NCBI GenBank assembly: GCA_022495005.1
Contig: JAGYXB010001332.1
Span: 186,001 to 250,000, forward strand
Direction: 5' to 3'
Length of the DNA: 64,000 bases
DNA from: Rhyacophila brunnea
Taxonomy: Eukaryota > Arthropoda > Insecta > Trichoptera > Rhyacophilidae
The notes beneath the pieces were generated by a model. The model was not told the DNA's origin, did not search any database, and worked only from the letters and a program-made list of their open reading frames with translations. Every line of letters begins with the position of its first letter. Position 1 is the stretch's first letter. Shown here in pieces: positions 36,301-47,503 of the stretch. The position numbers were made by a program, and so were the translations under genes.

Positions 36301-37499
36301 ATTTTAGCTTAGTGGGCGAACGTTTTAACCTTATTTAATATTTTAGATAACTATATAGTTAAATTATGTTTATTTGTTCTATAAGGAGCCTGAATAAATG
36401 GATGCTGTGAGTAGGGTTAAATCTGCTCCAGCCTAAAGTACATGTCGAATCAATGAGTAATGATATCTTTTAGCATTGAAACTTTGAACTCTCTGATATC
36501 AAGTACTTATCCACATAACGTAAATTCTTTGAAAACTAGCTTATATTTTTTTATGATATTTAATTTGAGATAAGATCTAACTTTATCGATTTCAAGTAGC
36601 ATATGAACGCAATAAATAAATATACGACTCACTAGATACTCATTGTTTCCAACACGTATTGACAATAACAAACAAAAGAATGGTCACGAATTGACACTTT
36701 ACATCGTTTGAATGCCAATTTAAATGTAGATACATTAATATTAAATGATGCTGTCAAAGCTCAATTAGTAGCAAAAATGTAGTTTTGTAGGTCACGGAAG
36801 TAATTTAATATAATACTTATAGCTAGTTAGTTTTATTTAAATCACCAATAATTAAAACCATTAATTTATTACAAATATTATTAAATAAATAGTTCTATTT
36901 TAGAAAATATGACACCTATCTACATTCGTAGCGCAGAAGTATCGGGAATGGGACAACTGGACGCCGCACTGTCGTAGATACGTATACATAACGTAGACGA
37001 GAAATTTTAATCAGTTTCTATCTACTACTTAGTAATTTTAATTCATTTTACTCTTAACATAATGTTTTTTTTATTGTGGATTGAGAATTACCATGCTTAG
37101 GCTTTATATAATATAATAAAAAAACTCTTTTTTCGTTGGGACTTAAACATGCACGATTAAATCATTATCTACGTGTGCATATTTAAATTCTCACCAACTA
37201 TTATATCATAAATTAAATTTGTATTTAAAAGTACGTATAAGTACCAAACGTCTATTTAATTTCGAATTGCGTGGCATCCAGTTGTCCCGGCGCCAAATCG
37301 TCTTAGACCCGAAGTATCGCACTGGATTCAGTAATCTTTTAGGGCAGAATCTTTCATTTGAACGAATTTTACGGATAGTTATGGTTATCTGGATTTAAAT
37401 ATTTTCCTTTTCTTCTTTTCTATTACAACGATGAACTAAACGAATTACTACTGAAATCATTAATTTCTTTGCTGAAGGGTACTATATATTTTCTAAACC
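36301..37499. other. Noncoding AT-rich stretch
   Basis: No gene or repeat was recognised. A patch near 36930-36970 and another near 37270-37310 are slightly richer in GC (TTGTCCCGGCGCCAAATCG) but have no frame. Confidence 0.4.
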
Positions 37500-37745
37500 T
37501 CACACTTGTCTATCTGTTATCCTTTCACATCAACTGAAATGCTAGGCTTATATACATTTCATTAACTCGGCGATCTACAATATCGCCTACTCTTGTATAC
37601 CTCAACATATCCACTCGTGATTTTTGTGATCTGTCCACATAATGTCCAACATACACCTTTCCACGCCATGTTGCGCTACTCTTTCCTTTTGGGGTCCTCT
37701 TACATTAAGGGTTCATTTTTGAAGTTATACTTCTTTAGGCGCGTT
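37500..37745 (-). pseudogene. RTE-like retrotransposon fragment
   Basis: The minus strand reads AACATGGCGTGGAAAGGTGT, then DIMWTDHKNHEWIC in one frame before a stop, aligning with the MER-x-MLxI-x-x-x-D phrase of the fragment at 26396-26890. The DNA match (AATGTCCAACATACACCTTT against ATGCCCAACATGCACATTT) supports a common family. Both ends are lost. The plus-strand frame at 37593 is an antisense artefact. Confidence 0.55.
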
Positions 37746-37824
37746 TCGAAAATCAGATCAGTATGTATTTTTGGCTTGTGACATGTAAAACATAATTTAT
37801 TTTTTAACACAAAAATAAACGCAC

Positions 37825-37897
37825 TCGATTGGATTCGAACCACCGATTGTTCGGTTATCAGCCAAACACACTACCATTACGCCACAGTATGATACTC
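37825..37897 (-). repeat. tRNA-like pseudogene or SINE head (Ile GAT-like)
   Basis: On the minus strand, TGGCGTAATGGTAG fits an A box and GGTGGTTCGAATCC a B box with T loop. Between them TTTGG CTGATAA CCGAA makes a 5-bp anticodon stem with a 7-base loop and anticodon GAT. The T stem pairs with one mismatch, but the flanks cannot form an acceptor stem, so it is not a working tRNA gene. A tRNA-derived SINE head or a decayed tRNA gene are the two readings. Confidence 0.6.
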
Positions 37898-39297
37898 CAA
37901 TCGTGACTTATACAGTATAATATTATAGTTTAGAATTGTTCCGTTGCCTAGGCAGCGAATTTATTATTGTCGGCCATTTGCAATTCTTTACGTAAACAAA
38001 CTATTAAACGTCATAGTGGCAGTTGTTACTTTAAAAATAAAAACAGCAATAAATAATTATGAAATTTAGTAATATAAGTTAAAGTGTATAGAAATAAACC
38101 AACGGCGTTCCAATAAGCGGTCCTTTTTTGAGTGTGTAATTTAACAAAATAATTAAGAGCTAGTCGAAGAATCTAGGTTGTCACAATTTTTTTTTTGTTT
38201 TGTTACGCCAAAGAAGTATAACTTCTAACGCGCGTACATAAGTAGACACATCCATTTAAAAAAATAGATAACACTTCACGTGAATACGAACAATGTGAGG
38301 TCAATTCTGAATCATGTCAGCGTTTGTCCATTGACTTTTTTGTCCGAGATCGAAATAGTTGCTGATGTGGTTTTGGGGGTAGATTCTGAATGGAATCATG
38401 ATCCTCAACAATGAGGAATACGACAAAGAAGAAGACATTGAGTCGACATGGCACGAGTATTATTGTATTATATTGAATGTTATAATTTATTATTGTCTGC
38501 TTGCCGTTCATTGGTCCGGCTCTGTCGTCTATTGTCATCAAAAGTGTCGTGACCTGCTGCCCTAGTAACTCAGGACAATCGGTTATGGAGCGAATTTATT
38601 TTTATTTTTGTCGATTTATAATAAAAAAAATCTACATTATCATCTATTACTATTGCCTTATTTATTACGAGAAACGGTATTCGGACAGTCTACATACAAT
38701 GCGGTCGGGTCCAGTCTTTTTTCGATTGTGTATAAATTTTATCAAGTTTTTTAATGTGATTTTTATGTATTAATGTGGTTTTTATACAAATTGTGTTGTA
38801 AGCTCAATACAATTTAGGTTATTGATGAGTATTGTTATGAATCGTGGTTTTAACGGGGTCATTCTTGATTTGGAAACCTACTTTTCTTATATCTTTATCG
38901 AGCGGCTGTCCCTTTGACGTCTTTTGGATTCCATTTTCATTTTTCAATTGTCATCCGACCAAAAACTATAATAAAATTTATATAATATACTTAACTGGAT
39001 TATCTTCCTAAATACAATATTTATAACATCTAAAACATAAGTCATAACAGAAGTAAATAATATCGTTACAACCTAACATAACTAACTACATGTATTTTGG
39101 TGCATTTTGATTTTGCTCATAATGATAAAATTAATATAAATAATATGTATTGGTTTATTAATCCAGTTCACGTTTTAAAATCAAATGTAAGCAGCTATTT
39201 GCGCGGATATTGATTGGATGAATGACCTTATACGCTATATCGTTAGTTTTGGTATCATCTTGTACGTAGTGGTAAGGAAAGGAAATATGGGGTTGTA
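37898..39297. other. Noncoding stretch
   Basis: Two small frames overlap near 38500 (38317-38541 minus and 38501-38773 plus) in a somewhat GC-richer block. Neither was recognised. No other feature is seen. Confidence 0.4.
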
Positions 39298-39305
39298 GCT
39301 ACGGT

Positions 39306-39817
39306 TAGAGTGTGGTTTCGGGAATTCTCGAGAAATTTTCGAGATTTTCAATCCCAAATCTCGAGAATCTTTTCTCGGGATTTCTTTATTATCAAATATT
39401 AAAAGAAAAAACGATTTTCTATATGAAAAAGTGGACAGAAAACACAAAACGTTCAAAGACTGATCGGGGCATTTGACACAGTTAAGCCAACGTCGACTGA
39501 AAATGAGCGCAATTTTTGGGATTTGGGAAAACATCAGGAAATTTTGTATCTTAAAAGCGTACGCGATTGACAGTCTGTTTTTTTTTTAAATTCTATTTTA
39601 ATAAGTAATGTTTTTAATTATTTTTGTTTTCCTACTTCTATTTTGTTTGTCTTCTTACATGAATAAATAAAATCATATTTTTTTGGAATTTGTCTGTTTT
39701 TACACTGGTTTTAGGATTTTTACAGTTTTTTTTTTTAAATTCACGATATCTCGAGAATTCTTTTATGGAAATCCCGAATCTCGAGATTGAGGTTTTCTCG
39801 GGAAATACCCAACTCTA
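39306..39817. mobile_element. hAT-type MITE with perfect 8-bp TSD
   Basis: The ends are TAGAGTGTGG and CCCAACTCTA (TAGAG conserved, then diverging). The perfect 8-bp repeat GCTACGGT lies directly outside both (39298-39305 and 39818-39825). TCTCGAGA palindromes repeat near each end (about 39320, 39360, 39750, 39780), like subterminal transposase sites of hAT elements. The length is 512 bp. The 99-codon minus-strand frame extends over the left edge and is not a transposase I recognise. Confidence 0.92.
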
Positions 39818-39825
39818 GCTACGGT

Positions 39826-40279
39826 ATGGTGGTGAAACAGTCGTAAAACCATCGCAATAAAATTCTTTATATTGTGATTGTCATCTCCTAATAATATTTG
39901 ATTATCATGATAATATATTATATAAAACAGCTGTTAATAACTTCAATGATTATATTGAATGAATACTCTTTTATTTGTGTATGTGTGTAGGCTTTATAAT
40001 ATTCTCACTTATTTTATATCATTTATATAAATAATACGTGTTTAAATAATTTATCTCTTTCTTTTATTAGATCTATCTATCTTATCGCATCTAATATAAC
40101 GTTATTTATCGAGATTCCCAATGTTCACCACTGTAAGCATATATTTAAGTGAGTTTCGCTATTAGTAAAGTACATGATCATCAATATTTCTAAAGAATGG
40201 TGATACATTATTGGAATATTATATACAATGTACCTACTTTGTTTTAAAATACTAATGGATTATTTACTTTTATTTACAG
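39826..40279. other. AT-rich stretch with an intron-end-like right border
   Basis: No gene is recognised. The right border has a branch-like TACTAAT (about 40252), then TTACTTTTATTTACAG, a near-ideal 3' splice site. Confidence 0.4.
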
Positions 40280-40327
40280 ATTCTATACATACGTCAAGCC
40301 TTGTCGGGAAGGAGATTTGCCATAAAA
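40280..40327 (+). other. Candidate 48-bp microexon
   Basis: The segment lies between a strong acceptor (pyrimidine-rich, ending TTTACAG) and a consensus donor (AAAA then GTGAGT). It is 48 bp, a multiple of three. It is open in frame 0 (ILYIRQALSGRRFAIK) and, with one base shared, in another frame (SIHTSSLVGKEICHK). I do not recognise either peptide. It could also be a noncoding or decoy exon. Confidence 0.4.
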
Positions 40328-40811
40328 GTGAGTAAATATAATTTTATTTGACATTACAACATTTACAACTTATACTAATTTAATTAATTTAAAAAAAGTA
40401 ACATATGACTTGGAACCAATAATAAATATCTAGGAGGTAGTTTTGAATCCCTTAATGTGATACTACGAGTACTCATCTACTTTTAGGAAAATGTTTTCAA
40501 ATCAACTGAAAGGAAAAAAATAATACATTTAGTGAATATAACTGCTAGATGAAAGCCTTTTTTAGTTTTTCGTTTCTAACAGTTATTCTACCACCCACTC
40601 ACCACTGCATTCTACCATGTATGTGATCTGTAGCGTTAAATGTGAAATATTCATTTCCATACCGGTATGCAAAAGAAAAGGAAAGATATGTCTAAAATCG
40701 CCACATTCCAGAAGAGTAAAAATATGATCTGTCCGTGAATTTTTATGTGCTTAAATTTATTAATCCAGCAGCGTTGATTCAAATTACTCATTTTCTCCAT
40801 TACTTCATATC

Positions 40812-40990
40812 ATAGTAATCATCAGCCAACGTAGATCTACTACTGGAAGAAGGCCTCCCCAAGCTTCATACATTTTTATAGGGCCTTAGTTCTTTGCTGA
40901 CACGTCCATCTAACGAACTTTATTAGTTCGTCGGGTAGCGGGTTTTAATTCCAGTTAAGTCCAGCGGTTGTCCACTTGCCGAGCAACATG
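40812..40990 (-). pseudogene. RTE-like retrotransposon 3' end
   Basis: The plus strand begins AATCATCAGCC and contains CTACTGGAAGAAGGCCTCCC, ACACGTCCATCTAACGAACT and AGCGGTTGTCCACTTGCCGA. These align in order with the right-hand part of the fragment at 26396-26560 (CTGCTGGATGAAAGCCTCC, AGCGGTAGTCCACTCGCCGA). The minus strand encodes degraded RQVDNRW-type and RWT-type phrases. It is 5'-truncated and inactive. Confidence 0.6.
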
Positions 40991-41929
40991 TATTTATTGA
41001 TGTATATGCATTATATTTAACTCATTTTTTAAACGATGTATCTCACATTTTTTGCATACAGATATACTTATGTATAAGTTAGCTAACGTTATTAACATTT
41101 TTTGAGAATAAAACTGTCAAATTAATAAGATGATATTTATCAATCAGCCTTAATCCATAGTTAATAAAAAATATGATAATAATTTAGAAGGTCCTCATTT
41201 GACGTTTGTGTATGTATACTTCTCTAATAAGCACTGTATGCACGTTTAATAAGTTGTAGCATTACTTAGAGACTTTGTTGACTTGCTTGTGTGTAGATTC
41301 ATTAGTTTGTTTGTTTAAAATCAGTGATCTAAAATCCAATCTTTAACAAGCGACTCTTATTAAATTTGGCTGGCTGATTTTAAAAAGCGTATACACGGAA
41401 TTAAATTATCAAGTCATTGAACCTTTTCCATAATATGCTGAGATTTGCGGACTATATGATGGTTTTTATAGTCCTATTATATTAAATTAATATTAAAAGA
41501 GATGATCTCATACAAAGGTGGGTTTTAATGGATCGCTACTCGTTGTTTGCCGTGTTTACCTCTAGGAATTTTGTTGATTAGTGTGAAAATTTTCACACGT
41601 ATTTTATTACATAATATTCATTAAAATTTAAAGCAACTTTTTGTCTTGAGCAATCAATTTAAAGTTAATTTTTCACATTTTTTCGTAGACACCGAGTCGA
41701 CTAGTGCTATATTTTTATGTCAAGTGATATAATTTTCATGGTTTTAAATACAGTTTATTTTAAAATGAAATGTACGATATTTATTTTAAAATCTCTATAA
41801 TGAATTCTAGCACATAATCGCTAGTTGAATTAGTATATGAAAATTTGAATAGTGATAAATACGAATAAATAAATAAAAAAATGCTTAGTAATAATAATTG
41901 GTCGTCGACATTATTAAATCGACCGTTTA

Positions 41930-42105
41930 TTAAAACTCTTTCACTGCTAACGATACGCCAGGCGTGTGGCCATTAGATACTTATACTTTCACTGCTGATC
42001 AGTTAATTGCCACATTTAAATATCACGCTAATTGCTACACGCCAGGCGTGTCTTTAACAGTGACCGAGTTGTAGTAATTAACTGGTCAGCAGTGGATGTG
42101 TTTAA
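41930..42105. mobile_element. TTAA-flanked MITE (family E), copy 2
   Basis: Bounded by TTAA at 41930-41933 and 42102-42105. Read inward the ends are TTAAAACTCTTTCACTGCTA and TTAAACACATCCACTGCTGA, clear inverted repeats. The interior has ACGCCAGGCGTGTGGCCATT, CACTGCTGATCAGTTAATTG and CACGCCAGGCGTGTCTT blocks. This is the cleanest copy for defining the family. Confidence 0.82.
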
Positions 42106-42119
42106 ATGTGGTGTTTGGT

Positions 42120-42540
42120 AAATTAACGATATATTCAAATATGATAATTTGGCGATAAACACATTTAAGTTTTGGCTAGTCTTGTTTGATTAGAACAAGT
42201 TTTTTTTTCAGTTTAAATCTCATATTGTGAACGTCTTGAATTATGGTTTGTTATATCCACAATATTTTGTTTTTTCAATAAAAAATAAAATTATAATATG
42301 ATTGGGAATATTATAAATTTTATTAGCTAACAGCTAAAGAGACTGGAATTTCGACTCACTTATTGAAAGTGTAAAGCACTTAAATACTCTTTGTACGAAT
42401 TGTACAATAAATATATTATATTAGATAGGTACCTAGGTACTTATTCTATGAATACTGAAAACACCTATAAACAAATGCTTCGCAATATTGTGGTAATGGT
42501 TGCAGAAGTTTGTAATGAATACTTAGAGAATATAATTTAA
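42120..42540. other. Noncoding AT-rich stretch
   Basis: No feature except TAGGTACCTAGGTACTTA near 42427, a word type common in lepidopteran DNA. Confidence 0.4.
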
Positions 42541-42812
42541 TTCTTCTTCTTCTTCGATGGCGCTACAGCTCAAGTCGAGCCCTGGCCTCCTCCACCGCTG
42601 TCCTCCAGCCGGAACGGTCCTCCGCACGTCTTTTCCAGTTCCTGGTTTTTAGTATCTGGTTGGCATATTTTGTAACATTATCACCCCATCGTGTGCGTGG
42701 CTTTCCCACTGGCCTTTTCCCTCCTGGGTTTCCTTCGAGGATCTTCTTCGGTATCCGTGACTCAAGCATGCGCTGGACATGGCCTGCCCAGTTTAGCCTT
42801 TTATGAAGTTGA
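42541..42812 (-). pseudogene. Non-LTR retrotransposon reverse transcriptase C-terminus
   Basis: The minus strand encodes RLNWAGHVQRMLESRIPKKI, then GNPGGKRPVGKPRTRWGDNV and ending AEDRSGWRTAVEEARARLEL before TAA at about 42563. W-x-GH-V-x-RM, GxRPxGxPRTRW and AEDRxxWR are hallmark C-terminal phrases of insect non-LTR reverse transcriptases. The 3' side continues for a short tail into GAAGAAGAAGAAG (plus TTCTTCTTCTTC at 42541). The frame is intact over about 80 codons but the element is 5'-truncated. Confidence 0.85.
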
Positions 42813-44340
42813 TAATTTAATTACTGTGCAAGATTTACATTACATTTTTACGGTAGAGATTTAAACATACCAGAATGATATACGATGCGGGTTAAAAATA
42901 ATGAATCGAATTAAAATAATATAAAAAAGAGATTACCATTCATTTTCGCCCTGTAATGGATTTTGACGTGATTCTTGTAGATTTTTTTCGTCTCACAGCT
43001 GTAAAAAATACAGCTAATTTTAGCATTGAAATGTTATGAATAGCAATCAGTCGCATGGTAAACAAATTGATAGATACTTTGTATCTGATATAAATAAATA
43101 AACGTTGTAAAAACCGCTAGGAATCTCATGTAAAGAATCATCTAGTATGGCGGAAGAGCACAGGATGATGGTAATAATTGAATTATGAATTATTTATTGT
43201 TGAAGAAAATTGGTTTTCGCCAAGTCGAGTCGTGAGAATTGAGCGCTTACTTATGGCGACGGGGTAACGGGTTCGACTGCTCATTGTTTGATATACTTAC
43301 TTTACGTCAGACCAGTCTCAATATAGCAGAGATACGTAACATTTAGATCAATTAGATTAAAATTCTATATTAAATAAATCATAGACCTTAATCTACCTAA
43401 ATTATTTAGAATAATTAACATTATTTAGTAATATTAAAATATATTAACGTCTTATAAATTCCACGTAATGTATTTTGGGTATATTTTAGATTATGAATAC
43501 GTGTACATCTTAAAGATACATTAGGCATATTCTAAAATTTATAGGAGTACTCTACCAGCCAAGACCATGACACTAAATGCCGAGTTCCGATAGTAGTACT
43601 AATTATTGCTTAGCTTAGAATGCAATATAGTAACCTATTCACAGTAAATGAAGATTTTTAATAGCATATTTCGTTTATATTAATTATTATATTACTAATT
43701 TTAACATATGAAACAATAATAATTTTCTTAAAAAAGTTTTCCATATTTATTGCATTTAAAATATAAACAATAATTATTAGCACTATGATCGAAATTCACA
43801 GATTAGAACCGCAGCCTAAATATAGTGGGTCTTGGTATCAGCACATCTCATATACCCAATGAAGTTACTGAATGAGAAAAAATAGACTGTACTTAGATTA
43901 TACGACCAAATTTCAAAACACTTTAAGGTTAAAAAAGGAGTTAGACAATGGTTTAGGGCGTTATTGTCGGGCATTTTTTCTATTCATGAAGAATGTATTA
44001 TTCGAAATGTCTTAGAAGGTTATCAAGGTTTCTCTGTTGCAAGAAATCTGTGCTTTAGGAAATATTTCCTTATTAATACCCGGTAATTATAAACCCTTAT
44101 TTTTATAATACTTTCATTGTAAGGTTATTCTTTTCAAACCTACAGGGTGACTTTATAATACAATGAAATTATAGCATATTATAGCTGTTAAGATCGATAA
44201 GTAAAAAAATATTGAAACAGTATAAGCGGTGCTTCAAAACCATTATGTTATATTATTATCTAATAATTGTGTTTCTCTGAATTCACCATTGTGATAAGGT
44301 CACAAGGTCGGGTCAAAATAAAGGTCACGGAACATATTTT
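42813..44340. other. Noncoding AT-rich stretch
   Basis: No gene or confident repeat is seen. A GGGTTCGACTGC word near 43268 resembles a B box, but no matching A box was found. Confidence 0.4.
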
Positions 44341-44353
44341 ATCAGTCACGTAC

Positions 44354-44420
44354 CTCACAGAATCGAAACGCTACATTTCCTTTTGACGACTCCGCGAAAA
44401 ATACCGCTCGCAGCTGATCT
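44354..44420 (-). other. Candidate 67-bp exon on the minus strand
   Basis: The minus strand has AAGTTTTCAG before 44420 and CTGTGAG then GTACGTG after 44354, an acceptor and a strong donor. One frame is open throughout and reads DQLRAVFFAESSKGNVAFRF then CE. The same frame stays open upstream for about 15 more codons (AKIPIEVFR). The block is less AT-rich than its flanks. No family was recognised. It could be an internal exon, or a first exon beginning further upstream. Confidence 0.35.
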
Positions 44421-44810
44421 CTGAAAACTTCGATCGGTATCTTTGCTCGATGGATGGACGTTCAAATAATAATAACGTAATATGCCAATGATCGATTAGG
44501 AAAGTTCAACTGATCATTGAAGTGATGATTATGCGATTGTTTGCGATGACTTGCATATTATTTGGATATTGTCTTTGTGAATATTTTCGTTTTGCGGCAT
44601 CAATTTGGTTAGGAAATTAGTTGTATTTAATAGTGAGAACAAACTCTTTTGTTGAGTCTACAGTTTTAGCGTGATAATGTTTTGCGGTTGCTTCGGGTTA
44701 TAAAGTCATTATCAGAACGATTCGTCATAATCTAAAACTATCACAGAGGTTGCTGCCAGTGGAGTAGAGTTAGGGCATCATTTCATAAAGAAGAAATTGC
44801 ATAAAACGTT

Positions 44811-45109
44811 ATATCGTCACCTTACTATTAAGACCTCGTAAGTCCGATATTATGGAAAAGTTTGTTCGACAAAATTTAAACAAAAAAACATTTTAAATCA
44901 TATCAAAACCTAGATTCTCTAGACTAGTATGCTGTCTATCAATCGACAAATTTTAAAAACTCGTAGGTCTCGTGGTTTCAAACCTCGTATTTCACAACCA
45001 ATGTCAGCAGATTCATCGATTAGAGAGGTGTTTAAAATAATATTGTTTTTCTTACGTTTTTCATTCCTCTCAACATACTTACGAGGTTTTAATAGTTAGG
45101 TGACGATAT
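44811..45109. mobile_element. Inverted-repeat element, 33-bp arms, 299 bp
   Basis: The left arm (44811-44843) begins ATATCGTCACCTTACTATTA and ends CCTCGTAAGT. The right arm (45077-45109) is its reverse complement with two mismatches. More CCTCGTA-type words sit inside (near 44970 and 44990), like subterminal repeats. No transposase. The target site cannot be settled: both ends lie in TATA-like sequence, so a TA duplication is possible but unproven. Confidence 0.82.
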
Positions 45110-45510
45110 TATATATATTCAGTTTATCTATAAACTATTTAACAACAACGTAATATGTAAAAACACGAAAGAAATAAAAATGTCTTTATACAAGCAATAG
45201 ATTTTATTACACAGTAAAGAATCTTCTCTGCAAAACCGTTAAGTGGTCGCTAAGGGCCATTCGGTAAAATTCTTCTCCTGGTCACTCCAACTTATGTGCG
45301 TTTACTTTCTGCTTATTATCTGACACACTGCACAAAACAATCAACTTCTCAAGGCTTCCTGGTCATTGTCAAAGTAATCGCACAACGTATTCTATACAAC
45401 CACACAGAGAACAATATCTCTCTGATGCCCAAATTTTGCATCATAGAGATTTTTATTGACCCAAAGTAAATAATAATACAATTATCGCTGCTTATTTTAA
45501 TGCATTCATC
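45110..45510. other. Noncoding stretch
   Basis: A moderately GC-richer patch at 45230-45420 has no recognisable frame or repeat. Confidence 0.35.
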
Positions 45511-45513
45511 GTA

Positions 45514-45570
45514 TCCTAGGTGGTAGATTATCCATTTATGAAGCCGTGGGTTTGATGCCGCCGCTGGAAT
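45514..45570 (+). repeat. tRNA-like SINE head (family T), copy 2
   Basis: CCTAGGTGGTAGATTATCC and then GTGGGTTTGATGCC are spaced like A and B boxes and parallel the phrase order at 22303-22365 (GTGGYAGA, TATCC, TTATGAA, GTGG). Both are interpreted as one tRNA-derived SINE family. The 3' end is not defined. Confidence 0.45.
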
Positions 45571-46579
45571 ACAAAATATATATTGTTTTTAATGCGTGTT
45601 TCATCTAGTGCAAGGACTCAATGACTGACAATGAATTTTCATTAAAAACTGTTAAAATAAGTACTATTTTGTGAAGGAAAATATGATTTATTTTGGCATA
45701 CAATATCATAATTCACTTTTGAATACATTTTAATTTATATTGCTTTCCTTGTATGCAGTACGAATTTATGTGAGTTCAAGTATCTACTATAAAAAAAATC
45801 TTCTCCATATATAATGAATGGGTTTTTATTATTGTTTATATTTAGATACAACAATATAATATAGAATTAAGATGTGATTATGTTTACCTGACAACATGAA
45901 ACGCTGTCAAAAACTTTGAAATATTAATTTAAAAAACAATTATTAAACATGCACGACTTAAATTAAATAGAGATATCTCCCAAGTGGAAACAAAAAAAAA
46001 AACATGGCGGTTAAAAAAATATCTTAACTATTCCGAGGCATATTACAAGAAAGGTTGTGGAGGTCAGGATACAGATTCTACCGTGGAAAAAAAATCGCTA
46101 TGCAAATTTTATTTTTGTTTTACTGGTTCGCAAAAAAATACGTCCACTATTATGATGGAGTAACTGTTTTGTGTTTTACTTGTTTTCTGCCATTACTGTT
46201 TGAATTTTAAATAGACGTGACGTCTGACAGGGCAACGTTCAAAATACCACCTATCTCCCACAATCAGATTACATTTGAATTAGTTTTCTAGTCTCTATAT
46301 ACGAAGTATTATTAAATTTGTTTGTGAATATTATTATATAACAGACTACATATTATTTCAAAGTTCTACTAAATTAATTGATAATATAAACCTGACAGAT
46401 TTTATGTTGCCATGACTAAAACAACTAATACCCGCAGTTAAGTAGTATACGATCGATCAACGGTTCAAAGCCCGTAATCAAATCAAATACATAATTAAAT
46501 GAATATGCACATTGAAACTTAGCAAGATTATGGCTGGCGTCTTTAGCAGTTTCTGTAATACCTATACGTATATCGTGTG
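45571..46579. other. Noncoding AT-rich stretch
   Basis: No feature recognised. The minus-strand open frame 46425-46646 runs out of the SINE that follows and is not considered a gene. Confidence 0.4.
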
Positions 46580-46592
46580 TGTTGTGATTAAT

Positions 46593-46836
46593 TTTTTTCT
46601 TTCTTTCGACCATGTCCGATCCTAATAGGATCATATGGGCCTCCACAGAGTAGAGGTTTGTATTAACAGATTTTGTTTTTTACGAGAAATGGATGTCAAC
46701 CTATTAGGTCCATACCCTGACAGACACAAATTGAAAAACAATATGTGTACTTGCCAGACCCTGGATTCGAACTTGGGACCCACGGCGTTATAGTCCAATG
46801 CTTAAGCCGCGCGGCCACCGGGGATGTCTAATATCA
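46593..46836 (-). mobile_element. tRNA-derived SINE (family S), copy 3
   Basis: A full-length reverse copy: the tail side TTTCTTTCTTTCGACCATG is at the left and the tRNA-like head is at the right, with B box GATTCGAACTTGGG (plus strand) near 46767 and GCTTAAGCCGCGCGGCCACC at the head end. A perfect 13-bp direct repeat, TGTTGTGATTAAT, flanks it (46580-46592 and 46837-46849), the expected retrotransposition target duplication. It is the best reference copy for the family in this window. Confidence 0.95.
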
Positions 46837-46849
46837 TGTTGTGATTAAT

Positions 46850-47500
46850 AGGACAATACTATCCATTTATAGCAAATGATAATTTAAGGGTTTATATTAG
46901 TAATAGCAGCAAATTTAATTATATTATATTTACTTGTTGAGTGAATGTAAAATGTTTTTAAATGTTTGCAGGTTATGACACAATAGTGTGGAAATTATTA
47001 CAAATTAACCTTAAACGCGAAATCTCTTGAAGCACTTGTAGTCATTAATTTTAGTATTTTTTGGCTATATTATTAAATTTAATCTTCGTTTTCGAGAGAA
47101 TGTTTTTATTTTCAACTACTTCGATTGATTGAAATTAAAAAAAAAATATATATCATATTATGTCACTAAATAGCGATATAAATATAATTTTGTAGACATG
47201 ATAACATTTATAAACATATTATTTATTGCATTAAGAATAATATAATACATAGTCTTTTTGGATGCTAGCGACTAACAACTAATTTAAACGTTAGTCCATT
47301 CGTCTTTTTCTTCTGTTTCAAATCCTAGTTGTGTTACGTCTGGTAGAGAAGGTTTCGTTCAACGCCTTCGGCGTGCATATATTTTTTTAACGAGTCATAC
47401 CTCGTTGGCGTCTGTAATATGACATCAAAAGAAAATTCCAATATCAGTGTGAACTTTATTTTTTGCCAGTGACACGGATACTTGGTTTTTTGTCACATTT
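46850..47500. other. Noncoding AT-rich stretch
   Basis: No feature recognised up to the acceptor-like TTTTTTGTCACATTTCAG that ends at 47503. Confidence 0.4.
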
Positions 47501-47503
47501 CAG

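Noticed and set aside
43100..43125. ACGTTGTAAAAA word like the family A end
   Set aside because: No other part of family A follows; the same holds near 58645. Chance matches.
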